From Sphingobacterium sp. SGR-19 (GTDB taxonomy: Bacteria; Bacteroidota; Bacteroidia; Sphingobacteriales; Sphingobacteriaceae), in assembly GCF_011043555.1 (NCBI RefSeq), contig NZ_JAAKGS010000005.1, positions 1-64,000 of the forward strand: a stretch of 64,000 bases of DNA. The letters run 5' to 3'. This document shows positions 42,988-52,481 of this stretch, piece by piece (position 1 is the stretch's first letter; every line of letters starts with the position of its first letter). Below the pieces are notes generated by a model that was given only the letters and a program-made list of their open reading frames with translations, had not been told where the DNA came from and made no database searches. The translations under genes and the position numbers were made by a program.

Positions 42988-45900
42988 GAACGAAGCCAAT
43001 TACCGTCCTTATTGTTCTCCTGGTATTTGCGATCCCTTCTCTTGCCCAGCATCGGTTCGATGGTAGGGTAGTAGACGACGAAGGCAAACCGCTAAGCGGC
43101 GCTAATGTTTACATAACAGCATTTCAAAAAGGCATACTAACAAACAAAGAAGGAGAATTCAGCTTTGATTCTCCGCTAGATAGCGCGACCGTCAATGTAA
43201 CCTATGTAGGGTTCAGACCGACTATAACCACTATAGATGCTGAGGGTTTTTCAGAGGTTACATTACATAAACAGGAAAGTACAATTGAAGAGGTTGTCGT
43301 TTCCACCGGATATCAAAATATACCAAAGGAAAGGGCCACCGGCTCCTTTGGGGTTGTCTCACAAGCCGATTTGGACAGGCAGTTGTCCTTTGATTTCAAA
43401 AGTAGGATGGAGGATGTGGTGCCCGGCATGTTATTCGATAATCGAAGCGCAGGAAACCATATGAAAATTTCGATACGCGGTATGAGTACTTTGTTTTCTA
43501 ACCTTGACCCGCTTATTATACTTAACCAGGTGCCTTTTGATGGAAACCTCGATGATATCAATCCCAATGACATTGAGTCGGTTTCCGTATTGAAAGATGC
43601 TGCTGCGGCATCTATTTGGGGTGCAAGGGCTGGAAATGGTGTGATTGTAATTACAACAAAGAGTGGTCGGAATAGGACGAGCCCTTCGCTGTCTTTTAAC
43701 GCCAACCTTGGTATAGAGCGAAAGCCCGATATGTCGAGACTTCAGTTGATCTCAAGTAAAGAATTTTTAGAGCTGGAATCTTTCCTGTTTTCTGAGAAAT
43801 TCTATGATAGTCGTTACACCGACGGATATTCCCGCTTGTCACCATGGGTTTCTGCTCTTTACGAGAATCAAGAGGGAAGACTGTCCGAACCAGACCTGTC
43901 TGAGTTATATGAGAATCTTTCTGGAACGGATCTTCGGCAACAACTGAATGACCATGTATATCAACATGCGAATAGACATCAGAGCAACCTTAGCTTACGT
44001 GGAGGAACCAAAACGTACCACTATTACTATTCTTTGGGTTACGATCGAAACAAATCTGTATTGAACCAACAGGCAACGCGTATCACCCTCCGTGCAGATC
44101 AAAACATAGAGATATCTCCTCGTCTTAGTGCTGATATATCTGTTTTTGGAACGCATAGTGGGCAGACGTCTGCTCATGAAGGATATACGGCGTACTCAAC
44201 TTTCCCGACGTACACCAAATTAAAAGGCACGGACGGTGAAAATCTTGCGGTCGAAAAGTTCTACAGGAACAGCTTTATAGATGAGACATTAACGGATGGT
44301 CTTTTGGACTGGAGTTATCGTCCACTTGATGAACAACAATTCAGCCGGGCTCGATTTAACGAAAATACGGTAAATATAAATTTGGGGCTCCGGTATAGGT
44401 TGTCCAAAGAGTTGAATCTAAGTGTATTATATCAACTCGATAAGATGTACGGAACACAGAATACGTTGAACGAATCGGGCTCTTATTTTACGAGGAATAT
44501 GATCAATCAGTTCTCCCAAGTTTCGGATGTCAACGTTGTTCGGCCCGTTCCTTTTGGTGATATTTTACAGCAATCATTTAACAACAGACAGGGCCAATTG
44601 GGGAGGATACAGTTGGACTATCGGCGCGACTGGGGCAATCATAGCATTACCGCGCTCTCGGGAATGGAGGCGAAAACCTTAAGGAATACGGGCAGTTCTT
44701 CCTGGATCTTTGGTTACGACGCAAATAACCTGACGTTTTCGAACGTGGATTTTAGCACGATGTTTTCGACATATAGCCCAGATACCGGCTGGCAACGTAT
44801 TCCGGCAGGTATATCTTTAATGGGGACTACAGGGAAATTTCTTTCTGCGTATACCAATATGGGATATACCTTTATGGATAGGTATTCTCTATCGCTGAGT
44901 GCGAGACAGGATGGTTCGAATTTGTTTGGGGTTGATACGAATCAAAAGTTCGTCCCTCTTTGGTCTGCCGGAGGGGCTTGGGATATAGAAAAGGAAACTT
45001 TTTTTAACAGTAATCTATTTAATGCACTTAAGATCAGGGCCACATATGGATATAACGGAAATATAAATACAAATGTGTCGTCGTTAACCACGATGACCAC
45101 TTATACCTATAGCAATATGAATAACCAACCTTTTGGTTCGTTACGGAACCCACCAAATGGTTCGTTGAGGTGGGAAAGGAATGCCATGTTCAACGTTGGC
45201 GTAGATTTCTCGATGTTTTCCAATAGTGTAGACGGAAGTGTGGAATATTACCGGAAAAACAGTACAGATCTGATTGGCTATATGCCCATTAACCAAACAA
45301 CCGGAGCGCGGGATCCGGCCAGTTCGTCCTATAGGTACCTAGGGAATTCCGCATCGACCACTGGTAGCGGTATAGATGTTATGTTAAGGGGAGCGTATGG
45401 AGGACGGGAATTTCAAATGTCCAGTACGGCTGTGTTTGGATACGCCGACATCAAGACGTCCCAATATGAGACCGAACCTGCAACTACTGTAGATTATATA
45501 AATGGCGGCCAAATCATCTCGCCGATAGTTGGTAGACCGGCATATTCTATTTTCGCTCTACAATGGGAAGGGCTCGATCCCGAAAACGGTGATCCACAAG
45601 GTATCCTCAACGGACAAGTAAGTAAAGACTATGCTGCAATATTGACTGAAACGGATCCCTCTGAGCTCGAATATTTCGGGTCAGCTCTTCCTTTGTTTTT
45701 CGGTTCGTTTAAGCAGACTTTTGCTTACCGTGGATTCTCATTGTCTGTCATGCTAGCATACCGGCTGGGACATTACTTTAGAAGACCAGGTGTGAGTTAC
45801 GGCGCATTGTTAAACGGAACCTCTTCTCATTCGGACTACACGTTGCGTTGGAAGGCCAAGGGAGACGAGGCTCTTACCGATGTACCGTCATTTCAGTTTC

Positions 45901-46154
45901 CGCTTGATCCGAACAGGGACAATTTCTATGCCCGTTCGGCAGCACTGATCGGAAAAGCTGACAATATTAGGCTCCGTGATATAAGCTTGAGCTATATCTT
46001 TCCCAAGATATTAGGGATAAGGGATATGACTTTTCAGTTCTATGCGCGAAATCTCGGTATTATCTGGAAAGCCGACGACGGAGAAATAGATCCTGAGTAT
46101 GGAGCATTGGGAATCCGCCCGGAGTATTCTGTGGGCATTAAAGTAAACTTATGA
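42984..46154 (+). CDS. SusC/RagA-type TonB-linked outer-membrane transporter
   Basis: 1056 residues, no STN domain. Signal MRTKPITVLIVLLVFAIPSLAQ. The regulatory-like domain is at about 23-95 (FDGRVVDDEGKPLSGANVYI). The box is EEVVVSTGYQNIPKERATGSF. The plug contains ILNQVPFDGNLDDINPNDIE and SVLKDAAAASIWGARAGNG; the usual YVVDGVP is altered to IILNQVPFD. The barrel ends EYSVGIKVNL. It is translationally coupled to the TlpA-like gene and followed 4 bp later by susD. Substrate unknown. Confidence 0.94.
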   Translation: MRTKPITVLIVLLVFAIPSLAQHRFDGRVVDDEGKPLSGANVYITAFQKGILTNKEGEFSFDSPLDSATVNVTYVGFRPTITTIDAEGFSEVTLHKQESTIEEVVVSTGYQNIPKERATGSFGVVSQADLDRQLSFDFKSRMEDVVPGMLFDNRSAGNHMKISIRGMSTLFSNLDPLIILNQVPFDGNLDDINPNDIESVSVLKDAAAASIWGARAGNGVIVITTKSGRNRTSPSLSFNANLGIERKPDMSRLQLISSKEFLELESFLFSEKFYDSRYTDGYSRLSPWVSALYENQEGRLSEPDLSELYENLSGTDLRQQLNDHVYQHANRHQSNLSLRGGTKTYHYYYSLGYDRNKSVLNQQATRITLRADQNIEISPRLSADISVFGTHSGQTSAHEGYTAYSTFPTYTKLKGTDGENLAVEKFYRNSFIDETLTDGLLDWSYRPLDEQQFSRARFNENTVNINLGLRYRLSKELNLSVLYQLDKMYGTQNTLNESGSYFTRNMINQFSQVSDVNVVRPVPFGDILQQSFNNRQGQLGRIQLDYRRDWGNHSITALSGMEAKTLRNTGSSSWIFGYDANNLTFSNVDFSTMFSTYSPDTGWQRIPAGISLMGTTGKFLSAYTNMGYTFMDRYSLSLSARQDGSNLFGVDTNQKFVPLWSAGGAWDIEKETFFNSNLFNALKIRATYGYNGNINTNVSSLTTMTTYTYSNMNNQPFGSLRNPPNGSLRWERNAMFNVGVDFSMFSNSVDGSVEYYRKNSTDLIGYMPINQTTGARDPASSSYRYLGNSASTTGSGIDVMLRGAYGGREFQMSSTAVFGYADIKTSQYETEPATTVDYINGGQIISPIVGRPAYSIFALQWEGLDPENGDPQGILNGQVSKDYAAILTETDPSELEYFGSALPLFFGSFKQTFAYRGFSLSVMLAYRLGHYFRRPGVSYGALLNGTSSHSDYTLRWKAKGDEALTDVPSFQFPLDPNRDNFYARSAALIGKADNIRLRDISLSYIFPKILGIRDMTFQFYARNLGIIWKADDGEIDPEYGALGIRPEYSVGIKVNL

Positions 46155-46158
46155 GGAG

Positions 46159-47490
46159 ATGAAAAGAGGAATATTTTTTGGAGCCGGCGCTACATTTTTG
46201 GTAATGGCGCTGATGGCCTGCGAGAAGTTTTTGGATACAAAACCCAACGACTCGCTGAGTACCATTGAAACGATAGAAGAGTTAACCAGACTTTTAAACA
46301 ACACCGATATCATGAACTCGGCATTTCCGGTGTTGCAGGAAGGAGGAACAGATAACGTCTATGTGTTGCCCGAGGCATGGGCAGCATTAACAAACATCGC
46401 CGCAAAGAATTTCTACATATGGAATGATGATATTTTCGGTGACAGTGATTTTAATGAATGGTCCTGTTTATATGAAATGATATATTACGCAAATGTGGTG
46501 CTGGAAAAGCTTCCTGATGTTGATGGAGATCTCAGTCAAAAGAACCTTCTGAAAGGTCGAGCTTTATTTTTTCGTGCTTTTGCGCATTATGAAGCCGCAC
46601 AAATATTTGCGCCGGTCTATGACCCTATGATCGATAATTCGATGAGTAAGGGAATTCCTATACGGACAACTGCAGATGTAAGTGCTACGATAGAGTGGGC
46701 GGATTTGGAAAAAACATATGTGCATATCAAGCATGATGTTATGGAAGCCCTGGAATTGCTTCCAGACTTGGCCGAACATAAAACTGATCCTTCAAAGCAA
46801 GCTGCATTTGCTTTGCTGGCGAGGATTTGCCTTGCGATGTCAGATTATGAATCAGCAAAGGATTTTGCTTCACGGGCGCTGGCAATCCAAGATGATCTTT
46901 TAGATTATAGTGAGCTAGACCCGGCCTCAAATTATCCCATTGCTATTGGCAATAAAGAGGTAATTTTTCACGCTGCCACCTTTGGTCGCCCCATCTTGAA
47001 TCTCGCAAACGGCCGGATAGATACTGGCCTTTACAGCAAGTATGAAGATAACGATTACCGAAAGGAGATTTTCTTTCGCGACCGTGGAGGCACTTATTCC
47101 TTTAAGGGAAGCTATACGGGAAGTTCCGTACTTTTTAGTGGCTTGACTACAGCAGAATTATATTTGGTGCTGTCTGAATGTGAGGTCAGACTAGGAAATG
47201 TTATTGAAAGCTTGAGCTATATCAATCCCCTGTTGGAAAAGCGCTTTGATGGTTCATTCACGTCTATCGACACGCCGGACGCAGAGAGTTTATTGGTGAT
47301 AATTTTGGAAGAACGTAGAAAAGAGCTGGTTTTTCGTGGACTTCGCTGGATGGATCTAAAACGGCTGAACCTTGATGTTCGATTTCAGAAAGTAATTACA
47401 AGAGAATTGTTTGGAAATACGTATGTCTTACTGCCCCAAAGTGAAAAGTATGTGGTGCCCGCCCCAAGGCTTGTTTACGCAGTCGATTAA
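46159..47490 (+). CDS. SusD/RagB-type lipoprotein
   Basis: 443 residues, a little shorter than most SusD proteins. Signal MKRGIFFGAGATFLVMALMAC, cysteine at residue 21, then EKFLDTKPNDSLSTIETIEEL. Helical core LLKGRALFFRAFAHYEAAQIFAPVYDP; C-terminal EERRKELVFRGLRWMDLKRLNLD and a shortened end lacking the long C-terminal insert seen in glycan-binding members. Partner of the preceding SusC. A strong terminator follows. Confidence 0.92.
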   Translation: MKRGIFFGAGATFLVMALMACEKFLDTKPNDSLSTIETIEELTRLLNNTDIMNSAFPVLQEGGTDNVYVLPEAWAALTNIAAKNFYIWNDDIFGDSDFNEWSCLYEMIYYANVVLEKLPDVDGDLSQKNLLKGRALFFRAFAHYEAAQIFAPVYDPMIDNSMSKGIPIRTTADVSATIEWADLEKTYVHIKHDVMEALELLPDLAEHKTDPSKQAAFALLARICLAMSDYESAKDFASRALAIQDDLLDYSELDPASNYPIAIGNKEVIFHAATFGRPILNLANGRIDTGLYSKYEDNDYRKEIFFRDRGGTYSFKGSYTGSSVLFSGLTTAELYLVLSECEVRLGNVIESLSYINPLLEKRFDGSFTSIDTPDAESLLVIILEERRKELVFRGLRWMDLKRLNLDVRFQKVITRELFGNTYVLLPQSEKYVVPAPRLVYAVD

Positions 47491-47496
47491 TTATGA

Positions 47497-47527
47497 AGAT
47501 AGCCGTATTGTACGGCTATCTTTCTGT
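47497..47527 (+). terminator. Intrinsic terminator of the TlpA-SusCD operon
   Basis: AGATAGCCGTA (47497-47507) and TACGGCTATCT (47511-47521) form a perfect 11-bp stem with a TTG loop, followed by TTCTGTTT. Confidence 0.8.
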
Positions 47528-47546
47528 TTACCTCTTAAAAGGGATT

Positions 47547-47912
47547 TTATTCCGCCTTCATTCGGGTTTCTACTATGCTGCCTGAAGATAAATCGGGGAT
47601 ATCCGGATTATCTTGATCTGGCTGGGCATGCACGGCACAAACTTGATCCTCTCCAGTAGGACATGAAGGTGGGTTCTGTCCTGCATTGGGAGTGAGGGTG
47701 TAGTTCAACGGATTGGACGCGTCACCGTCATTAAGATTATCCGTAAATTCGTACCACTGTGGTGCGAGAACGACTTTCTCCGTTTTAGCTTTTACCTCGT
47801 TCTCTTTTTTACCTCCTTCATGTGTATTTGCTTTAGCGGAAATGGTACCCACCATAAACAACGCAAATAATGAAATTCCTGCGCTTAGCGCTTTTATATT
47901 TAATGTAGCCAT
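47547..47912 (-). CDS. Small exported protein with a Cys pair (DUF6520-like)
   Basis: 121 residues. A signal peptide (MATLNIKALSAGISLFALFMVGTISAKA) is followed by a charged spacer, WYEFTDNLNDGDASNPLNYTL and a short Cys-x6-Cys segment (CPTGEDQVC). This layout is like the small exported DUF6520-type proteins that are common in Bacteroidota and often encoded near TlpA/SusCD sets. The call is by pattern. It is convergent with the susD gene and may be its ligand or a partner of the TlpA-like protein. Confidence 0.6.
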   Translation of the reverse strand: MATLNIKALSAGISLFALFMVGTISAKANTHEGGKKENEVKAKTEKVVLAPQWYEFTDNLNDGDASNPLNYTLTPNAGQNPPSCPTGEDQVCAVHAQPDQDNPDIPDLSSGSIVETRMKAE

Positions 47913-48159
47913 ATGGCAAATAATTTAATGTTTTTCTAAATTTTTGTTTAATCTTGGTTAAACGGCATGCCCTACCGCAAGAATAGACATCTGCAGATGC
48001 CTTGGACATTTGTTAACACACCCCGTGGGGGAATACCGCAAATTTTCTTTTATACTTTTCCATTTCTATTTCGTTTTAACATCCAGAAAACAGCACGTGT
48101 CATCCTACATTTCAAAGATCGATACAGAAAATGCTGAATATCAGCCCCATCAGGAGGAG

Positions 48160-48834
48160 CTATTTTTTAGGTCTTTTGCCGGTCAGCAGGAAATAACTGG
48201 CCTCTTGGACGGTCCGCCTTGAAATCCCCAGAAAATCGGCCTGTTCGCGTTGATTGGTGACCTGGCGTATTTCGGGCATCAATTTGTCAAACAGAAGGTA
48301 GCGCTCGAAGGGAGAGGTGCTGTGCAGAATCTGAATGTGCGCTTCCAGCTGTCGTTTCTTTTTATGGGTCAGGATATCGATCAATGTTTCGATAGCGGGC
48401 TCTCCTGTCTTAAAGGTTTTGATTGCCCTATAGGAAATGCCAACCACAATGCCCGAGCGGAGCGCCACAATATCACCTTCGTGCGGTGTGTTGCGGTACA
48501 GATGGGTGGTACTGGTCAGCGCCAGTCCGGGCAACGCTATGCTCATGATTTTTCGTTTAGCAACCCCATTGACTTCCATGTCGATTATCCGGCCAAGTAT
48601 TCCCTCACATACGAAATAGACCTTCTTGGTTCGATCGCCCGACCAAGACAATACTTCTCCTCTACGTACCCCCATTACATCGATATGCTGACGCGCCCAT
48701 TGCACATGCCATGGGCTGAGGTCGCAATAACGCGACCAGAATGCAAGCAGTGCGCGCAGTCCTGGATTATGCTTTCGGATGCGTTTAGCTTGCCGGTTCT
48801 CAAATAGGTCTGATTTTGAGTGCTTGTAGCTCAT
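48160..48834 (-). CDS. Crp/Fnr-type transcriptional regulator
   Basis: 224 residues. A cyclic-nucleotide-binding-like beta-barrel lies at about 45-130 (VMGVRRGEVLSWSGDRTKKVYFVCEGILGRII), followed by the dimerisation helix and a C-terminal segment TNQREQADFLGISRRTVQEASYFLL that forms the DNA-binding helix-turn-helix. Residues for cAMP binding are not preserved, as is usual in Bacteroidota members, so the signal is unknown. It is divergent from the acyltransferase/two-component genes at 49305 onward. Confidence 0.82.
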   Translation of the reverse strand: MSYKHSKSDLFENRQAKRIRKHNPGLRALLAFWSRYCDLSPWHVQWARQHIDVMGVRRGEVLSWSGDRTKKVYFVCEGILGRIIDMEVNGVAKRKIMSIALPGLALTSTTHLYRNTPHEGDIVALRSGIVVGISYRAIKTFKTGEPAIETLIDILTHKKKRQLEAHIQILHSTSPFERYLLFDKLMPEIRQVTNQREQADFLGISRRTVQEASYFLLTGKRPKK

Positions 48835-49114
48835 AGTCAGATAGATAGTGTGCTGTGTAAAGGTGCAAACAATATTTTATGGATTTTTTTTGTACTGGAC
48901 ATTTGGCGTTTGCTCCCCGTTTGAACCGATTTGCCCCGGAAATCTGGGGCAAACTGCGAATGTGAGGAGGCAAGCCACAGATGTTAGCCAAGGATTTGGA
49001 ACAGGTTTTTTTAACACTAATCTTTACCGCAGATCGATCTAAAAGTCTTCAGGCCGGAAGCCGTTAAAGGTAGTGCGAGACTACCGTATGGTTTTATTTT
49101 AATGGATAAGAAAC

Positions 49115-49240
49115 ATGGATACACAATTGTTTTTAGATCTATACGCCCTATTGGATGTCGCCTCCATCTCAGTCGATGAGATGATGGAAATGGCATCTAA
49201 GGAAGCTCCTCGGAAATGCAAAATAGTTTTTCCGACATAG
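49115..49240 (+). CDS. Possible small protein (41 residues)
   Basis: ATG at 49115, stop at 49238-49240: begins MDTQLFLDLYALLDVASISV and ends KIVFPT. It is mostly helical and acidic at the start. The evidence for a real gene is the strong terminator just 12 bp after its stop codon. No family recognised. Confidence 0.35.
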   Translation: MDTQLFLDLYALLDVASISVDEMMEMASKEAPRKCKIVFPT

Positions 49241-49251
49241 ATGAATGTAAT

Positions 49252-49280
49252 GTGTACGGCCGCTCGTGCCGTACACTTTT
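49252..49280 (+). terminator. Intrinsic terminator
   Basis: GTGTACGGC (49252-49260) pairs perfectly with GCCGTACAC (49268-49276), followed by TTTT. It ends a short transcript from the left and insulates the gene at 49305. Confidence 0.75.
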
Positions 49281-49304
49281 ATAAACCTAAACGTAATTAC
49301 AAAC

Positions 49305-50264
49305 ATGAATTTTATTTGGGAAAGCATCCAAACCGATAGGGATGCAACAGAATGGATGGAATTTGCATTTTTCTCAGCCAACTTTCAACATATTATGCAA
49401 CTATATGGTCATCCGTTACAACTACGATATTTCGATCAGACGGTAAAATTTGCCCAGCAACAGGCGACGGCCGATCTATCTACTGGATTGGCGACAGCTT
49501 GTAGCCCGATGCTAAGCCAAGCTTTGGAAAATAACGCCGTTATCGTGACGTTTCACTTCGGGTTCTACCGGACCATTCCCGTGTCCTTGCTCGGCATGGG
49601 ATACCGTGTAGCGATCTTGGTTTCGCGGGAGGTGTTTGAAAGCCAGCGGGCGTTTTATGCCCAGGCGCTCCAACCCGAATGGTTTGCCCGGCTGCTATTT
49701 GTACTGGCAGAGGATCCGCAGCTGTTTTTCAGGATTCGACAGCTAAGGGAGCAAGGATATCAAGTACTATGTTACGCCGACGGCGGTGCCGGCGCAAAGC
49801 AGGCACAGGGGGGAACCGAAAAAAGAACGCAGGTTAGGCTCGGCGAAGCCTATCTGCAGGCGAGATCTGGTTTTGCGGATATGGCTTATTTGCTCCAAGC
49901 GCCCCTTTGTGTGCTGATGCCGCCAGCCACACAACCAACGGCAGGTTGGGAGTTACAGGAGCGCGAAATCCACTCGGCAAAGGAGCATCCATCGCGGCAA
50001 GCATATGTAGAAAAAGTGATGCATAGCGCTTATGGGCATTTGGACAGCGCGATAAGGCAGACGCCGCACGGCTGGGAATGCTGGTTTTACCTGCACCGCA
50101 CCATGCAGCCTCGCTCGTTCATGGAGGGCTGGCCCATCGCTGAGCGGTTTATACCGCTTCTCCATGGCCAACAAGGCTTTGTACTGGATAAAGGCCTGTA
50201 CAGGGTGTATCGCTTAAAGGAATCGAAACTGAAAAAAATAGCTGAATTAATTTTGCAGCATTAG
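49305..50264 (+). CDS. LpxL/HtrB-like acyltransferase-fold protein, active site altered
   Basis: 319 residues from the ATG at 49305 (frame opens at 49266, on top of the terminator). The order of motifs resembles lipid A late acyltransferases: VIVTFHFGFYRTIPVSLLGMGYRVAILVSREVFESQRAFY, then IRQLREQGYQVLCYADGG, then AYLLQAPLCVLMPP. The catalytic HxxxxD/E becomes HFGFYR, so the acidic residue is missing. It has no membrane anchor. It may be an inactive or altered acyltransferase. It lies 49 bp before the histidine-kinase gene and may share its transcript. Confidence 0.55.
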   Translation: MNFIWESIQTDRDATEWMEFAFFSANFQHIMQLYGHPLQLRYFDQTVKFAQQQATADLSTGLATACSPMLSQALENNAVIVTFHFGFYRTIPVSLLGMGYRVAILVSREVFESQRAFYAQALQPEWFARLLFVLAEDPQLFFRIRQLREQGYQVLCYADGGAGAKQAQGGTEKRTQVRLGEAYLQARSGFADMAYLLQAPLCVLMPPATQPTAGWELQEREIHSAKEHPSRQAYVEKVMHSAYGHLDSAIRQTPHGWECWFYLHRTMQPRSFMEGWPIAERFIPLLHGQQGFVLDKGLYRVYRLKESKLKKIAELILQH

Positions 50265-50313
50265 GTAAAATTTTTAATTTAAAGGATTCTATCAACGAAA
50301 TTACCAAACGCAC

Positions 50314-51402
50314 ATGATCAGTTTGACCATCAAAAGGGAACACCTTGGCTTTTGGGTGCTCTATGGGCTTTACTTTTATGTATTGAATGCATTGGGAAAT
50401 GAGGAAATGACGATAGGAACTGCCTTCCTCTCGCTGCCCTTCTTTGCCTTCGTATTTTACACGGTTCATTACATCATAAAACGGTTCTTCGCCCCCCGGC
50501 GCTATTTAATTGGTGCATTGATGCTGGTCTGCTTTTATATCTTTTCATCCTCTCTCATTTACATGCTTTCTTATGGGCAAAGCGATGCGTTAGTGTATGG
50601 AAAGTATATTGTTGCTGATTACGAGTTCAACTGGCGGGAATTCTTACAAACGTTGTTGGTCCTCCACGGGCATTTTAGCATACTCGCGCTTTTGTATTTT
50701 TACTACCGCGAACAGCTGCGTATTACACAAGAAAAGCTGGCTGAAGCCGAACGGAGGCTGGCATTGGAGCAACAGAAGGTGGCGCTGGAGGAGCAAAAAA
50801 GGCGTTATGAATATGCGGCGCTGGCTGCTCAAGTAAGTCCGCACATGATGGCCAATATCTTTCAAAACTGGAAACAGGAGCTAAAGACCCTCAAACCGGA
50901 GCTTGGTCGGCAGGTTGATAGACTGTATCACCTCATGCGCTTCTATATGGAGGCGGATCATCCCGATCGCTTTCGGACTATTTTGTTGGACGACGAGGTT
51001 GAAGCCGTGTACAACTATATTGAGGTCCGACGGGAAGGCTCGGACTGCGAATTCTTCATAGACTTCGATATAGCCGGTAATCTGGAGAGATTCTCCGTAC
51101 CGCCGACGACCTTATTGACACTGGTCGAAAACGCATTCAAATATGGTGAGGTTGAGCATCCAGATTTTCCGGTCCGCGTCCAGGTCCGTATCCAACAAGC
51201 GGGCTATCGCATCACAGTAGAAAACAGAAAAGCACGCGTCGACAAAAATGTCGTAAGCCACGGGTACGGGCTGAAAAACCTCGAGCGGCGCTTGGAAATC
51301 TTATACGATTCCCAGGCGTCCATAACTATTAACGATACAGAAGAATATTACCACGTTATTATCTTAATCGAATTTGAACACTTGAAACATCTATTATCAT
51401 GA
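50314..51402 (+). CDS. LytS-type sensor histidine kinase
   Basis: 362 residues. Four hydrophobic helices in the first 150 residues (FWVLYGLYFYVLNAL, AFLSLPFFAFVFYTVHYII, YLIGALMLVCFYIFSSSLIYML, LLVLHGHFSILALLYFYY), a coiled coil (EKLAEAERRLALEQQKVALEEQKRRYEYAAL), then the His_kinase segment LAAQVSPHMMANIFQNW with the phosphorylated His near 176. The ATP-binding part has PPTTLLTLVENAFKYGE (N box) and SHGYGLKNLERRLEILY (G box). The usual PHFLFN is changed to PHMMAN. The response regulator gene overlaps its stop by ATGA. Confidence 0.9.
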   Translation: MISLTIKREHLGFWVLYGLYFYVLNALGNEEMTIGTAFLSLPFFAFVFYTVHYIIKRFFAPRRYLIGALMLVCFYIFSSSLIYMLSYGQSDALVYGKYIVADYEFNWREFLQTLLVLHGHFSILALLYFYYREQLRITQEKLAEAERRLALEQQKVALEEQKRRYEYAALAAQVSPHMMANIFQNWKQELKTLKPELGRQVDRLYHLMRFYMEADHPDRFRTILLDDEVEAVYNYIEVRREGSDCEFFIDFDIAGNLERFSVPPTTLLTLVENAFKYGEVEHPDFPVRVQVRIQQAGYRITVENRKARVDKNVVSHGYGLKNLERRLEILYDSQASITINDTEEYYHVIILIEFEHLKHLLS

Positions 51403-52139
51403 GAACATTGACAGCAATTATTATTGACGACCAACAGTTAGCCATTGACCACATTCTAGACCTGACTAAAGAAATCGACTACGTGGAAATCGTAGCAACT
51501 TTTACAGACGAAAAACTCGCGCGGGGCTTTATCCAAGTGAATCCTGTGGATTTTATTATCCTTGATGTCGAGATGAAACACACGAATGCCTTCCGGTTTC
51601 TGAGAACGCTACCCGATCCGAAAATACCTACAATTCTCTACACAGGGCATCAACAATACGAAGACCAGGGCTATGAACGCGACATGGTGGATGTTCTTCT
51701 GAAGCCTGTTAGTGAAAGCCGTCTAATGGCAGCATTACGGCGGATGCATAAGAATTTTAGCGCCAAAACTTCAGCCGACGACAGCTTGGGTGCTCATGAG
51801 CATTATTTTCAGATCAAAGGTCCCGTCCGGGCTGGACGGCAAATGGTGCGGCTAAAGGAGCTTGTGTATGTGGCTTCCGAAGGAGGAAAGATTATCATCC
51901 ACTTAGTCGATGGGCAGAAACTGGAGAGTGCCGTGTCGTTTAAGGCTGTTATGAGCAAGTTGCCCCGGAAATGGTTTAAGCAATGTTACCAAAATATCGC
52001 TTTCAACGTGAATTTCTACGCAGGTTACCGTGAAAAGCAGGTTCTATTGACCGTTACCGATAAGACCTTGCCTACGGGAGGTAAAGATCGATATACGGAT
52101 TTTTATGCGTTTGTGGATAGCAATTTATTAGAGGATTAA
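51399..52139 (+). CDS. LytTR-type response regulator
   Basis: 246 residues. Receiver domain at 1-120 with the acidic pair Asp10-Asp11, phospho-acceptor Asp56 in FIILDVEM and the conserved Lys in VLLKPVSES. LytTR DNA-binding domain at about 140-240 (YFQIKGPVRAGRQMVRLKELVYVASEGGKIIIHLVDG, RKWFKQCYQNIAFN). Translationally coupled to the kinase. The next gene (HTH) starts 11 bp after its stop, so this pair likely controls the HTH-array-DUF6266 module. Confidence 0.92.
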   Translation: MRTLTAIIIDDQQLAIDHILDLTKEIDYVEIVATFTDEKLARGFIQVNPVDFIILDVEMKHTNAFRFLRTLPDPKIPTILYTGHQQYEDQGYERDMVDVLLKPVSESRLMAALRRMHKNFSAKTSADDSLGAHEHYFQIKGPVRAGRQMVRLKELVYVASEGGKIIIHLVDGQKLESAVSFKAVMSKLPRKWFKQCYQNIAFNVNFYAGYREKQVLLTVTDKTLPTGGKDRYTDFYAFVDSNLLED

Positions 52140-52150
52140 ACGGGAAAAAC

Positions 52151-52474
52151 ATGAAAGATAAAAAGAAAAATAGTAAAGAATATATGAAATGGCGGGCTAG
52201 AACGACCGCTAAAATACTGCTGACTAAAAAAGCGGTGTATCAAGAGATCTGGGCGCTATTGCGTAAGCGCGCATCTGCCGAAGTGGATACGCAACTCCTA
52301 TCGGCGAAAGACGTTCAGGCCCTGTTTAAAATTGGCCATAGCACCTACTATCGTTGGATTGCCTCGGGGTGGCTAAATCCTACACGAATACATGGACGCC
52401 ATTATTTCCCAAAAGAAGAAATTATGGTCCTTTTGGAAAAACGTCGGTATCGATCTCGCGGCGGATTAGGATGA
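52151..52474 (+). CDS. Small helix-turn-helix protein (excisionase-like HTH_17)
   Basis: 107 residues. A basic N-terminus (MKDKKKNSKEYMKWRARTTAK) and a helical stretch precede a MerR/excisionase-like HTH: LLSAKDVQALFKIGHSTYYRWIASGWLNPTRIHGRHYFPKEEIMVLLEK (about 53-97), with the wing HGRHYF. The C-terminus is basic (RRYRSRGG). It is encoded 11 bp after the response regulator gene and its stop is 7 bp before the first unit of the 11-bp array, which makes it the best candidate for the array-binding protein. Confidence 0.85.
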   Translation: MKDKKKNSKEYMKWRARTTAKILLTKKAVYQEIWALLRKRASAEVDTQLLSAKDVQALFKIGHSTYYRWIASGWLNPTRIHGRHYFPKEEIMVLLEKRRYRSRGGLG

Positions 52475-52481
52475 CCATTTC

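Noticed and set aside
48010..48222. 70-codon plus-strand ORF
   Set aside because: Overlaps the end of the Crp-type gene and has no signal, motif or start context.
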